A DNA stretch of 64,000 bases, taken from Terrabacter sp. Ter38 (GTDB lineage: Bacteria > Actinomycetota > Actinomycetes > Actinomycetales > Dermatophilaceae). The position numbers and the translations under genes are program-made. This document shows, piece after piece, positions 45,941 to 54,509 of the stretch. The stretch spans positions 1 to 64,000 of the forward strand of contig NZ_JALJRZ010000013.1 in NCBI RefSeq assembly GCF_024519435.1, given 5' to 3'. Position 1 is the first letter of the stretch. Each line of letters opens with the position of its first letter. The notes below the pieces were generated by a model that had not been told where the DNA came from, ran no database searches, and saw only the letters and a list, made by a program, of their open reading frames with translations.

Positions 45941-46567
45941 TCAGGTGTGGCGCCCGCGCACCCAGTCCTCGAGGGTGCCGTCGACGTGGCCGCGCATCAC
46001 GAGGGACCACACGAGCACCGAGGCTGCGAACTCCCCGACGGGCGCGGCGGCAGCGACGTCGTCACGCAGGGCTGCGAAGCCCGGACCGTCGGCAGGCCGA
46101 CGGAAGCGCAGACGCGGGGAGTCGAGCACGACCGCGCGTGCGCTCTCGGGGAGGCTCTCGACGGTGGCTGGTCGCGCCGCGGCCACGGCCCGCCGGGCGC
46201 GGATCGCCCTCACCCGGAGCAGGCCGCCGATCGCCATGCCCACGGCCGCGGCGGCCAGCACGACCACGAGACCGAGCCCGAGGTCGGACTCGTCGACCGG
46301 CCAGCGCCACGCGACGGCGGCAGCCGCAGCCGCGAGCACGAGCGCGACCGCGAAGGGCCAGGAGAGGCGCACCCAGGCGGCGTCCCGTTCGAGCCGCTCC
46401 TGCTCGTAGTAGCGGGAAGCCCACTCGCGCACGGCAAAGACCGGGAAGCCGGACGCGCTCTGCGGCGCGGCCTGGCCCGTGGCTGGCGGAGCCCCCGGCC
46501 CTGTCATCCGGCGCGTGGGCCCACGAGGCACCGCCTCGGTGCTGTGCGCTTCTCGCTGCTCGCGCAT
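45941..46567 (-). CDS. Membrane protein of unknown function
   Basis: The 208-residue product has a cytoplasmic N-terminal segment with FAVREWASRYYEQERLERDAAWVRLSW, then two membrane helices (about 64-84, PFAVALVLAAAAAAVAWRWPV; about 90-112, LGLGLVVVLAAAAVGMAIGGL). A soluble C-terminal part follows. I recognise no family. The gene faces away from the lipoprotein gene upstream, which is on the same strand 118 bp away. The ATG used gives MREQREAHSTEAV; an ATG 21 codons in (MTGPGAPPA) is also possible. Confidence 0.6.
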   Translation of the reverse strand: MREQREAHSTEAVPRGPTRRMTGPGAPPATGQAAPQSASGFPVFAVREWASRYYEQERLERDAAWVRLSWPFAVALVLAAAAAAVAWRWPVDESDLGLGLVVVLAAAAVGMAIGGLLRVRAIRARRAVAAARPATVESLPESARAVVLDSPRLRFRRPADGPGFAALRDDVAAAAPVGEFAASVLVWSLVMRGHVDGTLEDWVRGRHT

Positions 46568-46685
46568 CGGACCCCTGTCTGCTTTGTCACTTTTCGTGAC
46601 CTTCAGACTAACGAGGGATGGCCCCGGACGAGGGACGCCCACGCCCAGTCGACCCGCTGCCAGTGTCGCTGCGCCGCCCGGGGCG

Positions 46686-47624
46686 TCAGACGCCGGTGTC
46701 GGGTCCGCCGGTGTCCGCAGCGGCAGCCGGACTCTCGACGGGGCCGAGGGTTGCCCGCAGCTCGCGTCTGGCGGAGTCGATGTTGGCCCGACGGGCCCGG
46801 AACTGGTCGGGGTCGGCCGTGGGGGCGGTCGCGAGGTCGGCTCCGACGGACTCCACGAGGCCGCGCAGGAGCCCCCGGATGTCGGTGGCTCGTTCGGCGC
46901 GGGGTCCGTCCGGCGCCTCGGTGGCCAGGGTGTGGAAGGCCTCGTCGATCTCCAGCAGTCGGGGCTGCGCGGCCGTCCAGATCGGCAGCGCCTCGGCGGC
47001 ACTCGGCCGCTCGAGGACCTGCGTCGTGAGCGAGTCCTCCACCCAGGACGCCTCCTTCTCCGCGGCGGCCAGTCGGTCGTCCCAGGCCTGGAGCTCCGCC
47101 TGTGCCTGGCGCCGGCGGATCAGGAACCAAGCGAGGCCGCCGAGCAGCACGAGCAGCAGCAGCCACGGCCACCACGTCGTCCCCTGCTCCGAGGTGGGCG
47201 CTGCCGGCGCGGCCTCGGTCGGGGCCGGCGTCGGTGTGGGGGACTCGCTCTCCGACGGAGTCTCGGTCACCGTGGCCGTCTCGGTCTGGGTCACCGTGGC
47301 CGTCTGGGTCCTCGTCTCCGTCTGGACCTGCGTCTGGGTCTGGGTCCGTGTCTCCGTCTGCGTCTGCGTCTGGGTCACGGTCTGGGTCTCGGTCGGGACG
47401 GTCCGGGTCGGCAGCTCCGGGAGCGTGACCGCGGGCTCGCTGCTCGCCGGTGTACTGGCTGCCGGTGTGCTGGCTGCCGGCTCGCTCGCGGACGGCACGG
47501 CCGAGCGACTGATGCTCGGCAGCGTCGTCGGCAAGGTGACCGAGCCGTTGCCGGAGCACGCGGCGAGGACCGCGACCACGACCAGGGTGGCCAGCATGCC
47601 GACCAGGGCAGGAATGCGTCTCAT
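46686..47624 (-). CDS. Lipoprotein with Thr/Gln repeat region and membrane anchor
   Basis: The 312-residue protein has a lipoprotein signal ([14 protein letters not shown], Cys at about 22), a long Ser/Thr/Pro region, a TQ-rich repeat ([18 protein letters not shown]) and a C-terminal membrane helix ([18 protein letters not shown]) followed by a charged cytoplasmic coiled-coil-like domain. It resembles actinobacterial proteins with a central transmembrane segment and a C-terminal helical bundle but no named function. The lipobox plus a second anchor would give an outside-repeat/inside-helix topology. The ATG chosen begins at the signal peptide; upstream frames are shadow. Confidence 0.7.
   Translation of the reverse strand: MRRIPALVGMLATLVVVAVLAACSGNGSVTLPTTLPSISRSAVPSASEPAASTPAASTPASSEPAVTLPELPTRTVPTETQTVTQTQTQTETRTQTQTQVQTETRTQTATVTQTETATVTETPSESESPTPTPAPTEAAPAAPTSEQGTTWWPWLLLLVLLGGLAWFLIRRRQAQAELQAWDDRLAAAEKEASWVEDSLTTQVLERPSAAEALPIWTAAQPRLLEIDEAFHTLATEAPDGPRAERATDIRGLLRGLVESVGADLATAPTADPDQFRARRANIDSARRELRATLGPVESPAAAADTGGPDTGV
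47265..47395 (-). repeat. Degenerate Thr-Gln-encoding repeat inside the lipoprotein gene
   Basis: Short GTCTGGGTCT/GTCTCGGTCT-like units (plus-strand view) repeat in 12- to 24-bp blocks and encode TQT, TET and TVT triplets in the extracytoplasmic part. Approximate ends. Confidence 0.75.
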
Positions 47625-47779
47625 GGCCGATTGTCCGCGCACGACACCGGGCACGGGCGTCACCCGCGCGGGGTGAGATGGCGGCAGCCCGCCGCGGTCG
47701 GGGGCGCGCGCTGCGACCGGGACGGCATACGGACTCGGTGGGTATGGTGCAGACGTCAACGACTGAGCAGGAGGACCGC

Positions 47780-48301
47780 ATGAGCCTGGACCGACCGGTC
47801 GCCCCGAATCCCTACGACCTGCTGCCGCAGGTGCCCTCCTTCACGGTGACGAGCGCCGACGTCACCGACGGGGAGGCGCTCAAGGACGACCAGGTGGCCG
47901 CCGAGGGCAACACGTCCCCGCAGCTGTCGTGGAGCGGTGCGCCCGAGGGGACGCAGAGCTACGTCGTGACGTGCTTCGACCCCGATGCCCCGACGCCGTC
48001 GGGATTCTGGCACTGGGTGCTGGTCGACGTGCCCGCCGACGTCAGTTCCCTGGACACGGGTGCGGCCTCGGCAGCCTTGCCGGGCAAGGCTTTCCACGTG
48101 CGCAATGACGGTGGTGAGTCGGGTTTCATGGGTGCGGCCCCGCCCGAGGGAGACATGCCGCACCGCTACTTCTTCGTCGTCCACGCCGTCTCTGAGCGGA
48201 CGCTCGGCGTCGACGACTCGGCGTCGCCGGCCGTCGTCTCGTTCAACCTCGCCTTCAAGACGCTCGCCCGCGCCGTCATCCACGGCACCTACCAGCACTG
48301 A
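47780..48301 (+). CDS. YbhB/YbcL-type PEBP (Raf-kinase-inhibitor-like) protein
   Basis: The 173-residue protein is a bacterial [47 protein letters not shown], then [21 protein letters not shown]. Both PEBP signatures (DPDAP and HRY) are present. Function in bacteria is unknown, perhaps phospholipid or ligand binding. The ATG has GGAGGA upstream, in a frame with GCAGGAGGACCGC. It is cytoplasmic (no signal). Monocistronic. Confidence 0.92.
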   Translation: MSLDRPVAPNPYDLLPQVPSFTVTSADVTDGEALKDDQVAAEGNTSPQLSWSGAPEGTQSYVVTCFDPDAPTPSGFWHWVLVDVPADVSSLDTGAASAALPGKAFHVRNDGGESGFMGAAPPEGDMPHRYFFVVHAVSERTLGVDDSASPAVVSFNLAFKTLARAVIHGTYQH

Positions 48302-48361
48302 CGCCTGACGGCGCCGGACGATGGCGTATGCCGGGTCGCTCGCCGGGCGGCCCGGCTGACG

Positions 48362-48955
48362 TCACGCGAAGGTGAAGTGACCCGAGGTCGGGGTCCAGCC
48401 GTCCGGGGGATCCTCGCCGGTGCGCCCGTCGACGGCCTCGCGCAGGAGGTCGGCGTGGCCGGTGTGACGGCCGTACTCCTCGAGCAGGTCGCACAGCAGC
48501 CGGCGCAGGTTCGCGTGCCGTCCGTCCGGCATGGACGCGTGGATGGACTGGGCGAGGCCTCCCGTGTCGAGGACTGCCCGCAGCCGGCGCCGTGACCGCT
48601 CCACGGCCCCGTCGTAGAGGTCGTAGAGGTCATCCGGGGAGTCGCCTGCGGCCGACTCGAACTCCCAGTCGTTGCTGCCGTCCCAGCCCGTCGCGTCCCA
48701 GGGGGCGCCGATCGGTTCGCCGCGGAGCTTGTGCGTGAACGCGTAGTCCTCGCAGGCCGCGAGGTGCTTGAGGAGCCCGGCCAGCGTCAGGCTCGAGGCT
48801 CCGACGCGCGCCCGGAGCGCGGTGCTGTCGAGGTCGTCGCTCTTCCAGCGGAAGGTGGCGCGCAGCCGCTCCAGGGACCCGATGAGCTGCTCGGCCTCGG
48901 AGCCTGCGATCGGTGGCTCCCAGGGTGTGGGACTCGTCGTCTGTTGGATGCTCAT
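48362..48955 (-). CDS. DinB-superfamily protein (DUF664 type)
   Basis: The 197-residue protein has the DinB four-helix bundle with the metal-binding pattern LAGLLKHLAACEDYAF and LLEEYGRHTGHADLLREAVDG. The His-x3-His set matches mycothiol- or bacillithiol-dependent DinB transferases of the DUF664 type, likely to join a thiol to an electrophile. mshD for mycothiol synthesis is present in the same window, which fits. ATG start. Monocistronic. Confidence 0.88.
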   Translation of the reverse strand: MSIQQTTSPTPWEPPIAGSEAEQLIGSLERLRATFRWKSDDLDSTALRARVGASSLTLAGLLKHLAACEDYAFTHKLRGEPIGAPWDATGWDGSNDWEFESAAGDSPDDLYDLYDGAVERSRRRLRAVLDTGGLAQSIHASMPDGRHANLRRLLCDLLEEYGRHTGHADLLREAVDGRTGEDPPDGWTPTSGHFTFA

Positions 48956-49049
48956 GGGACGACGGTAGGAGCTGTCCCGGACGGTCTGCGTCCGAGGTCG
49001 GAGGCCGGTCCTCGGGCGGATGGTGCGTCTGCGGCAGTGTGTCTGTCCG

Positions 49050-49838
49050 TCAGGCGCTCATGAGCTCCGCGGACTCGAGGTGGCCGCGGAGCTCGGCGAG
49101 GACCCGCCGCAGCAGTCGGCTCACCTGCATGGCGCTGAGGCCCATCGTCTGGGCGATCTCGGCCTGCGTCATGTCGTGCGCGAAGCGCAGCTCGACGATC
49201 TCCTGCTCGCGCGGGGGCAGCCGCTTGAGCGCCGTCCGCACCACGATGCCGTCGTCGAGGCCCGGGTCCGAGTGGTGCTCAGCACGGGCGTCGACGAGGT
49301 CGAGAACCGGTCGGCCACCCTCCGTCGTGGTGGCGTCGAGCGAGGCCGGTCGAAGGTTCGTCGAGGCGACCTGTGCCTCCTTGACCTGCTCGAGGGTCAG
49401 CTCGAGAGCCGTGGCCAGGTCGTCCTGGGTGGGCTCGTGGCCGAGCGTCTGCTCGAGGCGCGTGCGGGCGTCGGTGACGAGCTGGCGTCGCTCCTGCAGG
49501 CCGCGCGGGGGGCGGACGAGCCAGCCGTGGTCGCGGAAGTGGCGGCGCAGCTCGCCGGTGATGGTGGGTGTCGCGTAGGCGCCGAACTCGGTGTCCTGGG
49601 AGAGGTCGAAACGCTGGATCGCCTTGAGCAGAGCGAGGAACGCGACCTGCTCGAGGTCGTCCCGGTCGAGACCCTTGCCGGCGTAGCGGTGGGCGAGGGA
49701 CCGGGCCAGTGGCATGTGCAGCCGGGTCACCGTCTCGAGGGCCCGCGCCTTCTCGGTCTCGGAGTCCGAGGTGCGGACGGTGGCGATGAGCTCACGGGTG
49801 CGGGCGTCCTTGCGGGGACCGCGCGAAGGGTCGGTCAT
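49050..49838 (-). CDS. SigB/SigF/SigG-type RNA polymerase sigma factor
   Basis: The 262-residue sigma factor has region 2 (LARSLAHRYAGKGLDRDDLEQVAFLALLKAIQRF and TEFGAYATPTITGELRRHFRDHGWLVRPPRGLQ), region 3 and region 4 (LKRLPPREQEIVELRFAHDMTQAEIAQTMGLSAMQVSRLLRRVL). It is of the stress/development SigB-SigF group, larger than an ECF factor. The Rsb/anti-sigma genes that usually flank SigB are not adjacent here. A 17-bp-spaced promoter lies 50 bp upstream. It could drive the CsbD gene at 28.9 kb, which is an inference. Confidence 0.92.
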   Translation of the reverse strand: MTDPSRGPRKDARTRELIATVRTSDSETEKARALETVTRLHMPLARSLAHRYAGKGLDRDDLEQVAFLALLKAIQRFDLSQDTEFGAYATPTITGELRRHFRDHGWLVRPPRGLQERRQLVTDARTRLEQTLGHEPTQDDLATALELTLEQVKEAQVASTNLRPASLDATTTEGGRPVLDLVDARAEHHSDPGLDDGIVVRTALKRLPPREQEIVELRFAHDMTQAEIAQTMGLSAMQVSRLLRRVLAELRGHLESAELMSA

Positions 49839-49891
49839 GACTGCTCCATCCAGGGAGGTGGGTGGCGGCGCCTTCTTGACCGACGAGAGGA

Positions 49892-49920
49892 ACCCTAGAC
49901 AAAGTCTCAACATTGCACAA
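49892..49920 (-). promoter_or_regulatory. Promoter of the SigB/SigF-type sigma gene
   Basis: TTGTGC and TAGGGT are separated by exactly 17 bp on the minus strand. The transcript would start about 45 bp before the ATG of the sigma factor gene. Confidence 0.55.
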
Positions 49921-49962
49921 GGGCTGGACAGGCCGGTCGGTTCGGACCGGGCCGGTCGACCC

Positions 49963-50277
49963 TCAGGCCGGCCGGTGGAGCACGGCTCCTTCGGGTCTCA
50001 CGACGAGCTCTCCGTCTCCGATCTCGACGACGGTGCCGTCGACGAGGAGCGACCGGTCGCCGGCCTCCCGCGGCGGGAAGACGAGCGTGACGCCGCGGTG
50101 CTCGTCGACGAGGCGCGTGGCCGTCGAGCCGATGCGGTCGACGAGCAGACGATCGCCGTCGAGGCGGGGCCGCACTCCGAGCACGTGCGGCCGCTCCTCG
50201 CCGAGACACACGAGGAACGCGTAGTCGTGGCGCCCCATCGCCTCACCCAGCTCCGACAGCTCGACCTTGACGCTCAT
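49963..50277 (-). CDS. Small pyridoxamine-5'-phosphate-oxidase-fold protein
   Basis: The 104-residue protein (VELSELGEAMGRHDYAFLVCLGEERPHVLGVRPRLDGDRLLVDRIGSTATRLVDEHRGVTLVFPPREAGDRSLLVDGTVVEI) has the split-barrel shape of PNPOx-like flavin or F420 proteins. It is shorter than the classic enzyme and I do not assign an activity. The ATG used lies inside a longer frame of shadow sequence. Monocistronic; overlaps nothing. Confidence 0.7.
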   Translation of the reverse strand: MSVKVELSELGEAMGRHDYAFLVCLGEERPHVLGVRPRLDGDRLLVDRIGSTATRLVDEHRGVTLVFPPREAGDRSLLVDGTVVEIGDGELVVRPEGAVLHRPA

Positions 50278-50345
50278 GACGACCTCCACCGTCGGGGTCC
50301 GCACCCGGGTGGCACGGACGCCTCGACTCATCGTCCACCTGCGCC

Positions 50346-50510
50346 GTGTCCCGGACGACGGGGACGAGCGACTCCGAGCTGAGCCGCGTCGAGGGCATCC
50401 ACGGCCCGCGCACCCTCCACGTCGTCCCCGTCGGCCGCGCCGACGACTACCCCCGGCTGACGGCGTCTGTCGGGGGTAGGCCTGTAGCGCAAGCGATCCG
50501 CAGTGGCTGA
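50346..50510 (+). pseudogene. C-terminal remnant of lutC
   Basis: A short frame reads TSDSELSRVEGIHGPRTLHVV, the C-terminal signature of LutC (lactate utilisation protein C, LUD domain). Only about 30 codons of the usual 200 are left, and the frame runs 25 codons past the normal LutC stop. No lutA or lutB sequence is nearby. The residual length and run-on show it is a dead fragment. Confidence 0.6.
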
Positions 50511-50699
50511 CCACCTCCGCAGCTCGTGGTCGGTGCGGACAACGCCCTCGCCGTCGACGTGGGCGCGGAGGCGCTCGTGGACGGGCGCCCGCGTCCGGTC
50601 GTGCGCCAGAACGTGCCGGTGACCCGGTCGAGGCGCGGCATGAGTGAGCTCGCGAGCGCAGCGTGCCAGCGCAGCGGCGTGGGTGCCGGGGGTTAGCCT
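50511..50699 (+). other. Coding-like stretch without intact gene
   Basis: One plus-strand frame reads LVVGADNALAVDVGAEALVDGRPRPVVRQN-like sequence with typical actinobacterial codon bias, but lacks a start and a recognised family. It may be another decayed gene next to the lutC remnant. Confidence 0.35.
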
Positions 50700-50705
50700 G
50701 CTGGA

Positions 50706-51317
50706 ATGAGTGAGAGCGACCACCGCGCCCACCGGCGGCCCGCCTTCTTCAGCGAGGCGGCCCTCGAGGCGCACGGTCCTGCCTACGACCCCACCGAGCA
50801 GATCCACGTCGCCCACGAGACGGCGCTGGCGCTCGTCCACGCCGGCCGCGCGGCGTCCGACCCGGTCGTGACGCAGAAGCTCGTCGCGCTCGTCGACGAC
50901 ATCGGTCTGTCGACGCTCGCCGAGCTGTGGTCCCAGCGCCCTGCCCGCTCCCTCCCGGGCGCCCTGTGGCGCCTCTACGTGCTCCGTGAGTGGGTGCAGC
51001 GGGCACCCGACGAGGCGAGCCGGGAGTATGCCGCCGGCATCCGTTTCACCGGCCCCAACCACGCCGTGGCCGGTGCCGCCGAGCCGCCCGGACCCCAGGA
51101 GATGGGGCGCGTCATCGACGAGGTGCTGCGCGGCGTCTTCGAGGGTGACCTCGCCGTCGCCCTCGAGCGGGCCTCGGCCTTCTGCCGCGTCGTCTCGGCC
51201 GGCCGCGCCGACACCTCCTCGGGCGACGAGTCCGCCGAGCAGGCGGCGAACGTCCTCGTCATGGCCGAGGATCTCACCGTCTGCGCTCGCCTGTGGCGCG
51301 CGGACGCGCTCGACTGA
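50706..51317 (+). CDS. Conserved actinobacterial protein of unknown function
   Basis: The 203-residue, mostly helical protein reads ALEAHGPAYDPTEQIHVAHETALALVHAGRAASDPVVTQKLVALVDDIGLSTLAELWS. I recognise it as a conserved actinobacterial family often annotated only as hypothetical or DNA-binding. It has no membrane segment or signal peptide. A good ATG start is present. It precedes the structured non-coding stretch. Confidence 0.7.
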   Translation: MSESDHRAHRRPAFFSEAALEAHGPAYDPTEQIHVAHETALALVHAGRAASDPVVTQKLVALVDDIGLSTLAELWSQRPARSLPGALWRLYVLREWVQRAPDEASREYAAGIRFTGPNHAVAGAAEPPGPQEMGRVIDEVLRGVFEGDLAVALERASAFCRVVSAGRADTSSGDESAEQAANVLVMAEDLTVCARLWRADALD

Positions 51318-51385
51318 CCAGGCGACCGACGGGTCTTGCGCCGATGCATCTTTGGTGATCCGTTCGGGCGGCTTTATCCTTGACG

Positions 51386-51545
51386 CGCGTCGGGTCGTGG
51401 TAGCCCCGGGTCCCAAATTCAGCCGCTACGAGCGGCCCAGTGCCGAGAGGCGCTCCCGACCCGACGCAACCTCTTCGGCCAGCAGGCTCGGTGTCGGCCC
51501 CTTGCACGGGGTCCACGTCCCATCTCGTTCGGGCCTTCGGCCCAC
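51386..51545 (+). ncRNA. Candidate structured RNA or leader
   Basis: This 160-nt gap holds nested, perfect stems: GCGTCGGGTCG (51387-51397) with CGACCCGACGC (51457-51467), an inner hairpin GCCGCT-ACG-AGCGGC (51422-51436), CCCC-TTGCA-CGGGG-like pairing near 51498-51511, and GGGCC-TTC-GGCCC at 51531-51543. An alternative pairing, CCGAGAGG with CCTCTTCGG, competes with the long stem. TTTGGT (51351) and TATCCT (51375), 18 bp apart, could start the transcript at about 51386. No protein frame covers the region. It could be a free small RNA or a 5' leader of the small gene at 51577. I match it to no known riboswitch. Confidence 0.5.
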
Positions 51546-51576
51546 CGACCACCAGGCAGCCGCCTAGATTGGACCC

Positions 51577-51777
51577 ATGACGCCCGAGGAGGAGCGGTCC
51601 GGTGACCTGCTCGATGTCGCACTCGCCGACGAGATCGAGCTCGTGAGCGACCTCGTGGTGGCTGCCTCCTCAAGCCCGCGCCATTTCACTCCCGACGAGG
51701 TCGACGAGCTTCTCGGCATCGCGGAGGGCGGCTCCGGCACCCCGTCGGACGCCCCGGCGACGCCGCCGGCGGAGTGA
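51577..51777 (+). CDS. Small acidic protein of unknown function
   Basis: The 66-residue product (SGDLLDVALADEIELVSDLVVAASSSPRHFTPDEVDELLGIAE) is acidic and helical, with codon use like its neighbours. TAGATT at 51565 lies 7 bp before the ATG, so a leaderless transcript is possible; otherwise it would be the target of the structured leader. No family recognised. It resembles small regulatory or partner proteins. Confidence 0.55.
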   Translation: MTPEEERSGDLLDVALADEIELVSDLVVAASSSPRHFTPDEVDELLGIAEGGSGTPSDAPATPPAE

Positions 51778-51948
51778 CCGTTCCCGTCCGCACGCACGAC
51801 CGGATGCTGCGGCATGCTCCCCGCTCGTCGCCCCGGAAGCAGCCAGGCATGTCCGGATGAACGCCGGATCGACGCCGGGTTGCGCCGGAGTGACTTCTAC
51901 GCCGTAGCATCTTCCCCGGACCAGACCTCGATCGACCGGAGCGCCCCC

Positions 51949-52569
51949 GTGGGTTTTCGCCTCACACCCCAGGACACGAGCTTTTTCTCCCTCTTCACCT
52001 CCTCCGCCCAACTCCTCGTCGAGGCGACCCGGGAGCTGACCCGGTTCCTCGAGGTCGAGCCCTCCCAGCGGCAGGCGGTGGCCGACCGGCTCAAGGAGCT
52101 CGAGCACGCTGCCGACGACGCGACGCACGAGGTCATCAACAAGGTCAACAGCTCGTTCATCACGCCCTTCGACCGCGAGGACATCCACAACCTCGCCGCG
52201 TCGCTCGACGACTGCATGGACTACATCGAGGAGACCGCTGACCTCATCGTGCTCTACCGCATGGGTGAGATCCCCGAGGGCCTCGCGGAGCAGTTCGAGA
52301 TCCTGGCCCGGATGGCCGAGGTGACGGCAGAGGCGATGCCGCGCCTCCGTTCGATGAAGGACCTCAAGAGCTACTGGATCGAGATCAACCGTCTCGAGAA
52401 CCAGGCCGACTCCCTCCACCGCAAGATGGTGGCCGCTCTCTTCGTCAACACGCCCGACCCGATCAACGTGATCAAGGTCAAGGCCATCGTGGACGGCTTC
52501 GAGGACGCCGCCGACGCGTTCGAGAAGGTCGCCCACGTGGTCGAGGGCATCGCGGTCAAGGAGTCCTGA
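51949..52569 (+). CDS. DUF47 (PhoU-like) accessory protein of Pit
   Basis: The 206-residue helical protein (SSAQLLVEATRELTRFLEV, DRLKELEHAADDATHEVINKVNSSFITPFDREDIHNLAASLDDCMDYIEETADL) is a PhoU-related DUF47 protein. These sit beside Pit-type phosphate permeases and are thought to adjust their activity. The GTG start has GGAG about 8 bp upstream. It is followed by pit after 7 bp, so both are co-transcribed. Confidence 0.93.
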   Translation: MGFRLTPQDTSFFSLFTSSAQLLVEATRELTRFLEVEPSQRQAVADRLKELEHAADDATHEVINKVNSSFITPFDREDIHNLAASLDDCMDYIEETADLIVLYRMGEIPEGLAEQFEILARMAEVTAEAMPRLRSMKDLKSYWIEINRLENQADSLHRKMVAALFVNTPDPINVIKVKAIVDGFEDAADAFEKVAHVVEGIAVKES

Positions 52570-52576
52570 CCCGCTG

Positions 52577-53581
52577 ATGGACACCACCATCCCCGTCCTC
52601 GGGGTCGCTGCGGTCATCGCACTGGCCATGGGCTTCAACTACACCAACGGCTTCCACGACGCCGCCAACGCGATCGCGACCTCGGTCTCGACCCGGGCCC
52701 TGACGCCTCGCGTGGCGCTGGCCATGGCGGCCATCGCCAACCTCTTCGGAGCCTTCTTCGGCTCCAAGGTGGCGGCGACCATCGGCTCGGGCATCATCGA
52801 GCAGCCCGAGGGCGTCGACGGGCTCTGGCTCGTCGCGGCCGCCCTCATCGGTGCCATCGGCTGGAACCTGCTGACCTGGTGGTTCGGCCTGCCATCGTCC
52901 TCGTCTCACGCCCTCATCGGCGGTCTCGCGGGCGCCGCGCTCGTGGCCGGCGTCGCCGTGAAGTGGGCCGTCATCTGGGAGAAGGTCATCATCCCGATGA
53001 TCGCCTCACCACTCATCGGGCTCGTCGTCGGCTACCTCTTCATGACGGCGATCTTCTGGATCTTCCGCAACGCCAACCCGGGCCGGGTCACGCGCGGCTT
53101 CCGCCTGGCGCAGACCGCGTCCGCGGCCGCGATGGCCTTCGGCCACGGCCTCCAGGACGCCGCCAAGACCGCGGGTGTCGTGCTGCTCGCCCTCAACATC
53201 TCCGGCTACCACAACAGCACGACCGTCCCGATCTGGGTCCTCGTGCTGTCGGCCCTCGTGATCTCCGCCGGCACGTATGCCGGTGGCTGGCGCATCATGC
53301 GCACGCTGGGGCGGCGCATCATCGACCTCACGCCGCCCCAGGGGTTCGCGGCCGAGACGACGGCGGCCTCGATCCTCTACGTCGCGGGTCTCGCGCTCGG
53401 TGCCCCGATCTCGACGACGCACACGATCACCTCGGCGATCATGGGCGTCGGAGCGACCAAGCGGCTCTCGGCCGTGCGGTGGAGCGTGGCGGGCAACATC
53501 GTCGGCGCGTGGGTGCTCACCTTCCCGGGCGCCGGTCTCGTCGCCGTCCTCGCCTGGTACGCCAGCTCGATCTTCCGCTGA
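52577..53581 (+). CDS. pit: Low-affinity inorganic phosphate transporter (Pit)
   Basis: The 334-residue membrane protein has the Pit repeat signature GFNYTNGFHDAANAIATSVSTRAL near the N-terminus and GLPSSSSHALIGGLAGA plus GAPISTTHTITSAIMGVG later. It has about ten membrane helices. It imports metal-phosphate with protons at low affinity. It pairs with the DUF47 gene upstream and is convergent with the high-affinity pst operon, with one terminator between. Confidence 0.95.
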   Translation: MDTTIPVLGVAAVIALAMGFNYTNGFHDAANAIATSVSTRALTPRVALAMAAIANLFGAFFGSKVAATIGSGIIEQPEGVDGLWLVAAALIGAIGWNLLTWWFGLPSSSSHALIGGLAGAALVAGVAVKWAVIWEKVIIPMIASPLIGLVVGYLFMTAIFWIFRNANPGRVTRGFRLAQTASAAAMAFGHGLQDAAKTAGVVLLALNISGYHNSTTVPIWVLVLSALVISAGTYAGGWRIMRTLGRRIIDLTPPQGFAAETTAASILYVAGLALGAPISTTHTITSAIMGVGATKRLSAVRWSVAGNIVGAWVLTFPGAGLVAVLAWYASSIFR

Positions 53582-53626
53582 CCGCCGCGCGACCGCGCCC
53601 ACGGCACACGACCCCGCACACGGCAT

Positions 53627-53670
53627 ACGACCGTGCCCACCGACCTCGAGGGTCAGCTGGGCACGGTCGT
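53627..53670. terminator. Shared terminator between pit and pstB
   Basis: Perfect 13-bp arms ACGACCGTGCCCA and TGGGCACGGTCGT enclose an 18-nt loop in the convergent gap. It may stop transcription from both sides. The left arm partly overlaps a GGCATACG word. Confidence 0.75.
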
Positions 53671-53712
53671 GCGTGGACGGGTCCGGCGGAAGCGGGCCGG
53701 TGGTCCGGCGGC

Positions 53713-54489
53713 TCAGCCGAAGCGGCCGGAGATGTAGTCCTCCGTGGCCTGCTCGGTCGGGTTGTTGAAGATCCGCGTCGTGTCGTCGATCTCGACGAGC
53801 CGACCCGGCTCCCCGGTGGCCTTGAGGTTGAAGAAGGCCGTCCGGTCGGACACGCGCGCCGCCTGCTGCATGTTGTGCGTGACGATGACGATGGTGAAGT
53901 CGTTCTTCAGCTCGTTGACGAGGTCCTCGATGGCGAGCGTCGAGATCGGGTCGAGCGCCGAGCACGGCTCGTCCATGAGGAGCACCTGCGGCTGCACGGC
54001 GATCGCCCGGGCGATGCACAGACGCTGCTGCTGGCCACCGGAGAGGCCGGCACCCGGCTTGCTCAGGCGGTCCTTGACCTCGGTCCAGAGGTTGGCTCCC
54101 TTGAGCGACTGCTCGACGATGCCGTCGAGGGTCTTCTTGTTCTTGACACCGTTGAGCCGCAGGCCAGCCGCGACGTTGTCGTAGATCGACATCGTCGGGA
54201 AGGGGTTCGGCCGCTGGAAGACCATGCCGACCGTGCGCCGCACGGTCACGGGGTCCATCGAGCTGGCGTAGAGGTCCTGGTCGTCGAGCATGACCTTGCC
54301 CTCGACGCGACCGCCGGGGATCACCTCGTGCATGCGGTTGAGCGTGCGCAGGAAGGTCGACTTGCCGCAGCCGGACGGCCCGATGAAGGCCGTGACGGAA
54401 CGGGGCTCGACCGTCATCGAGACGCCCTCGACGGCCTTGAAGGAGCCGTAGTAGACGTTGAGGTCGGTGACGTCGATTCGCTTTGCCAT
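53713..54489 (-). CDS. pstB: Phosphate ABC transporter ATPase
   Basis: The 258-residue ATPase has Walker [10 protein letters not shown], signature [15 protein letters not shown], Walker [23 protein letters not shown] and the H-loop [12 protein letters not shown]. The sequence VFQRPNPFP is the usual PstB Q-loop. It energises high-affinity phosphate uptake. It is the last gene of the pstSCAB operon, 20 bp after pstA. ATG start. Confidence 0.97.
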   Translation of the reverse strand: MAKRIDVTDLNVYYGSFKAVEGVSMTVEPRSVTAFIGPSGCGKSTFLRTLNRMHEVIPGGRVEGKVMLDDQDLYASSMDPVTVRRTVGMVFQRPNPFPTMSIYDNVAAGLRLNGVKNKKTLDGIVEQSLKGANLWTEVKDRLSKPGAGLSGGQQQRLCIARAIAVQPQVLLMDEPCSALDPISTLAIEDLVNELKNDFTIVIVTHNMQQAARVSDRTAFFNLKATGEPGRLVEIDDTTRIFNNPTEQATEDYISGRFG

Positions 54490-54509
54490 CGTTCAGATAT
54501 CGCTTTCTC

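Noticed and set aside
51386-51545. Assignment of the structured stretch to a SAH, SAM-IV, ZTP or ydaO riboswitch
   Set aside because: Isolated bits such as CCGAG with GGCTCGG recall the SAH switch, but conserved cores of these classes are not present in order.
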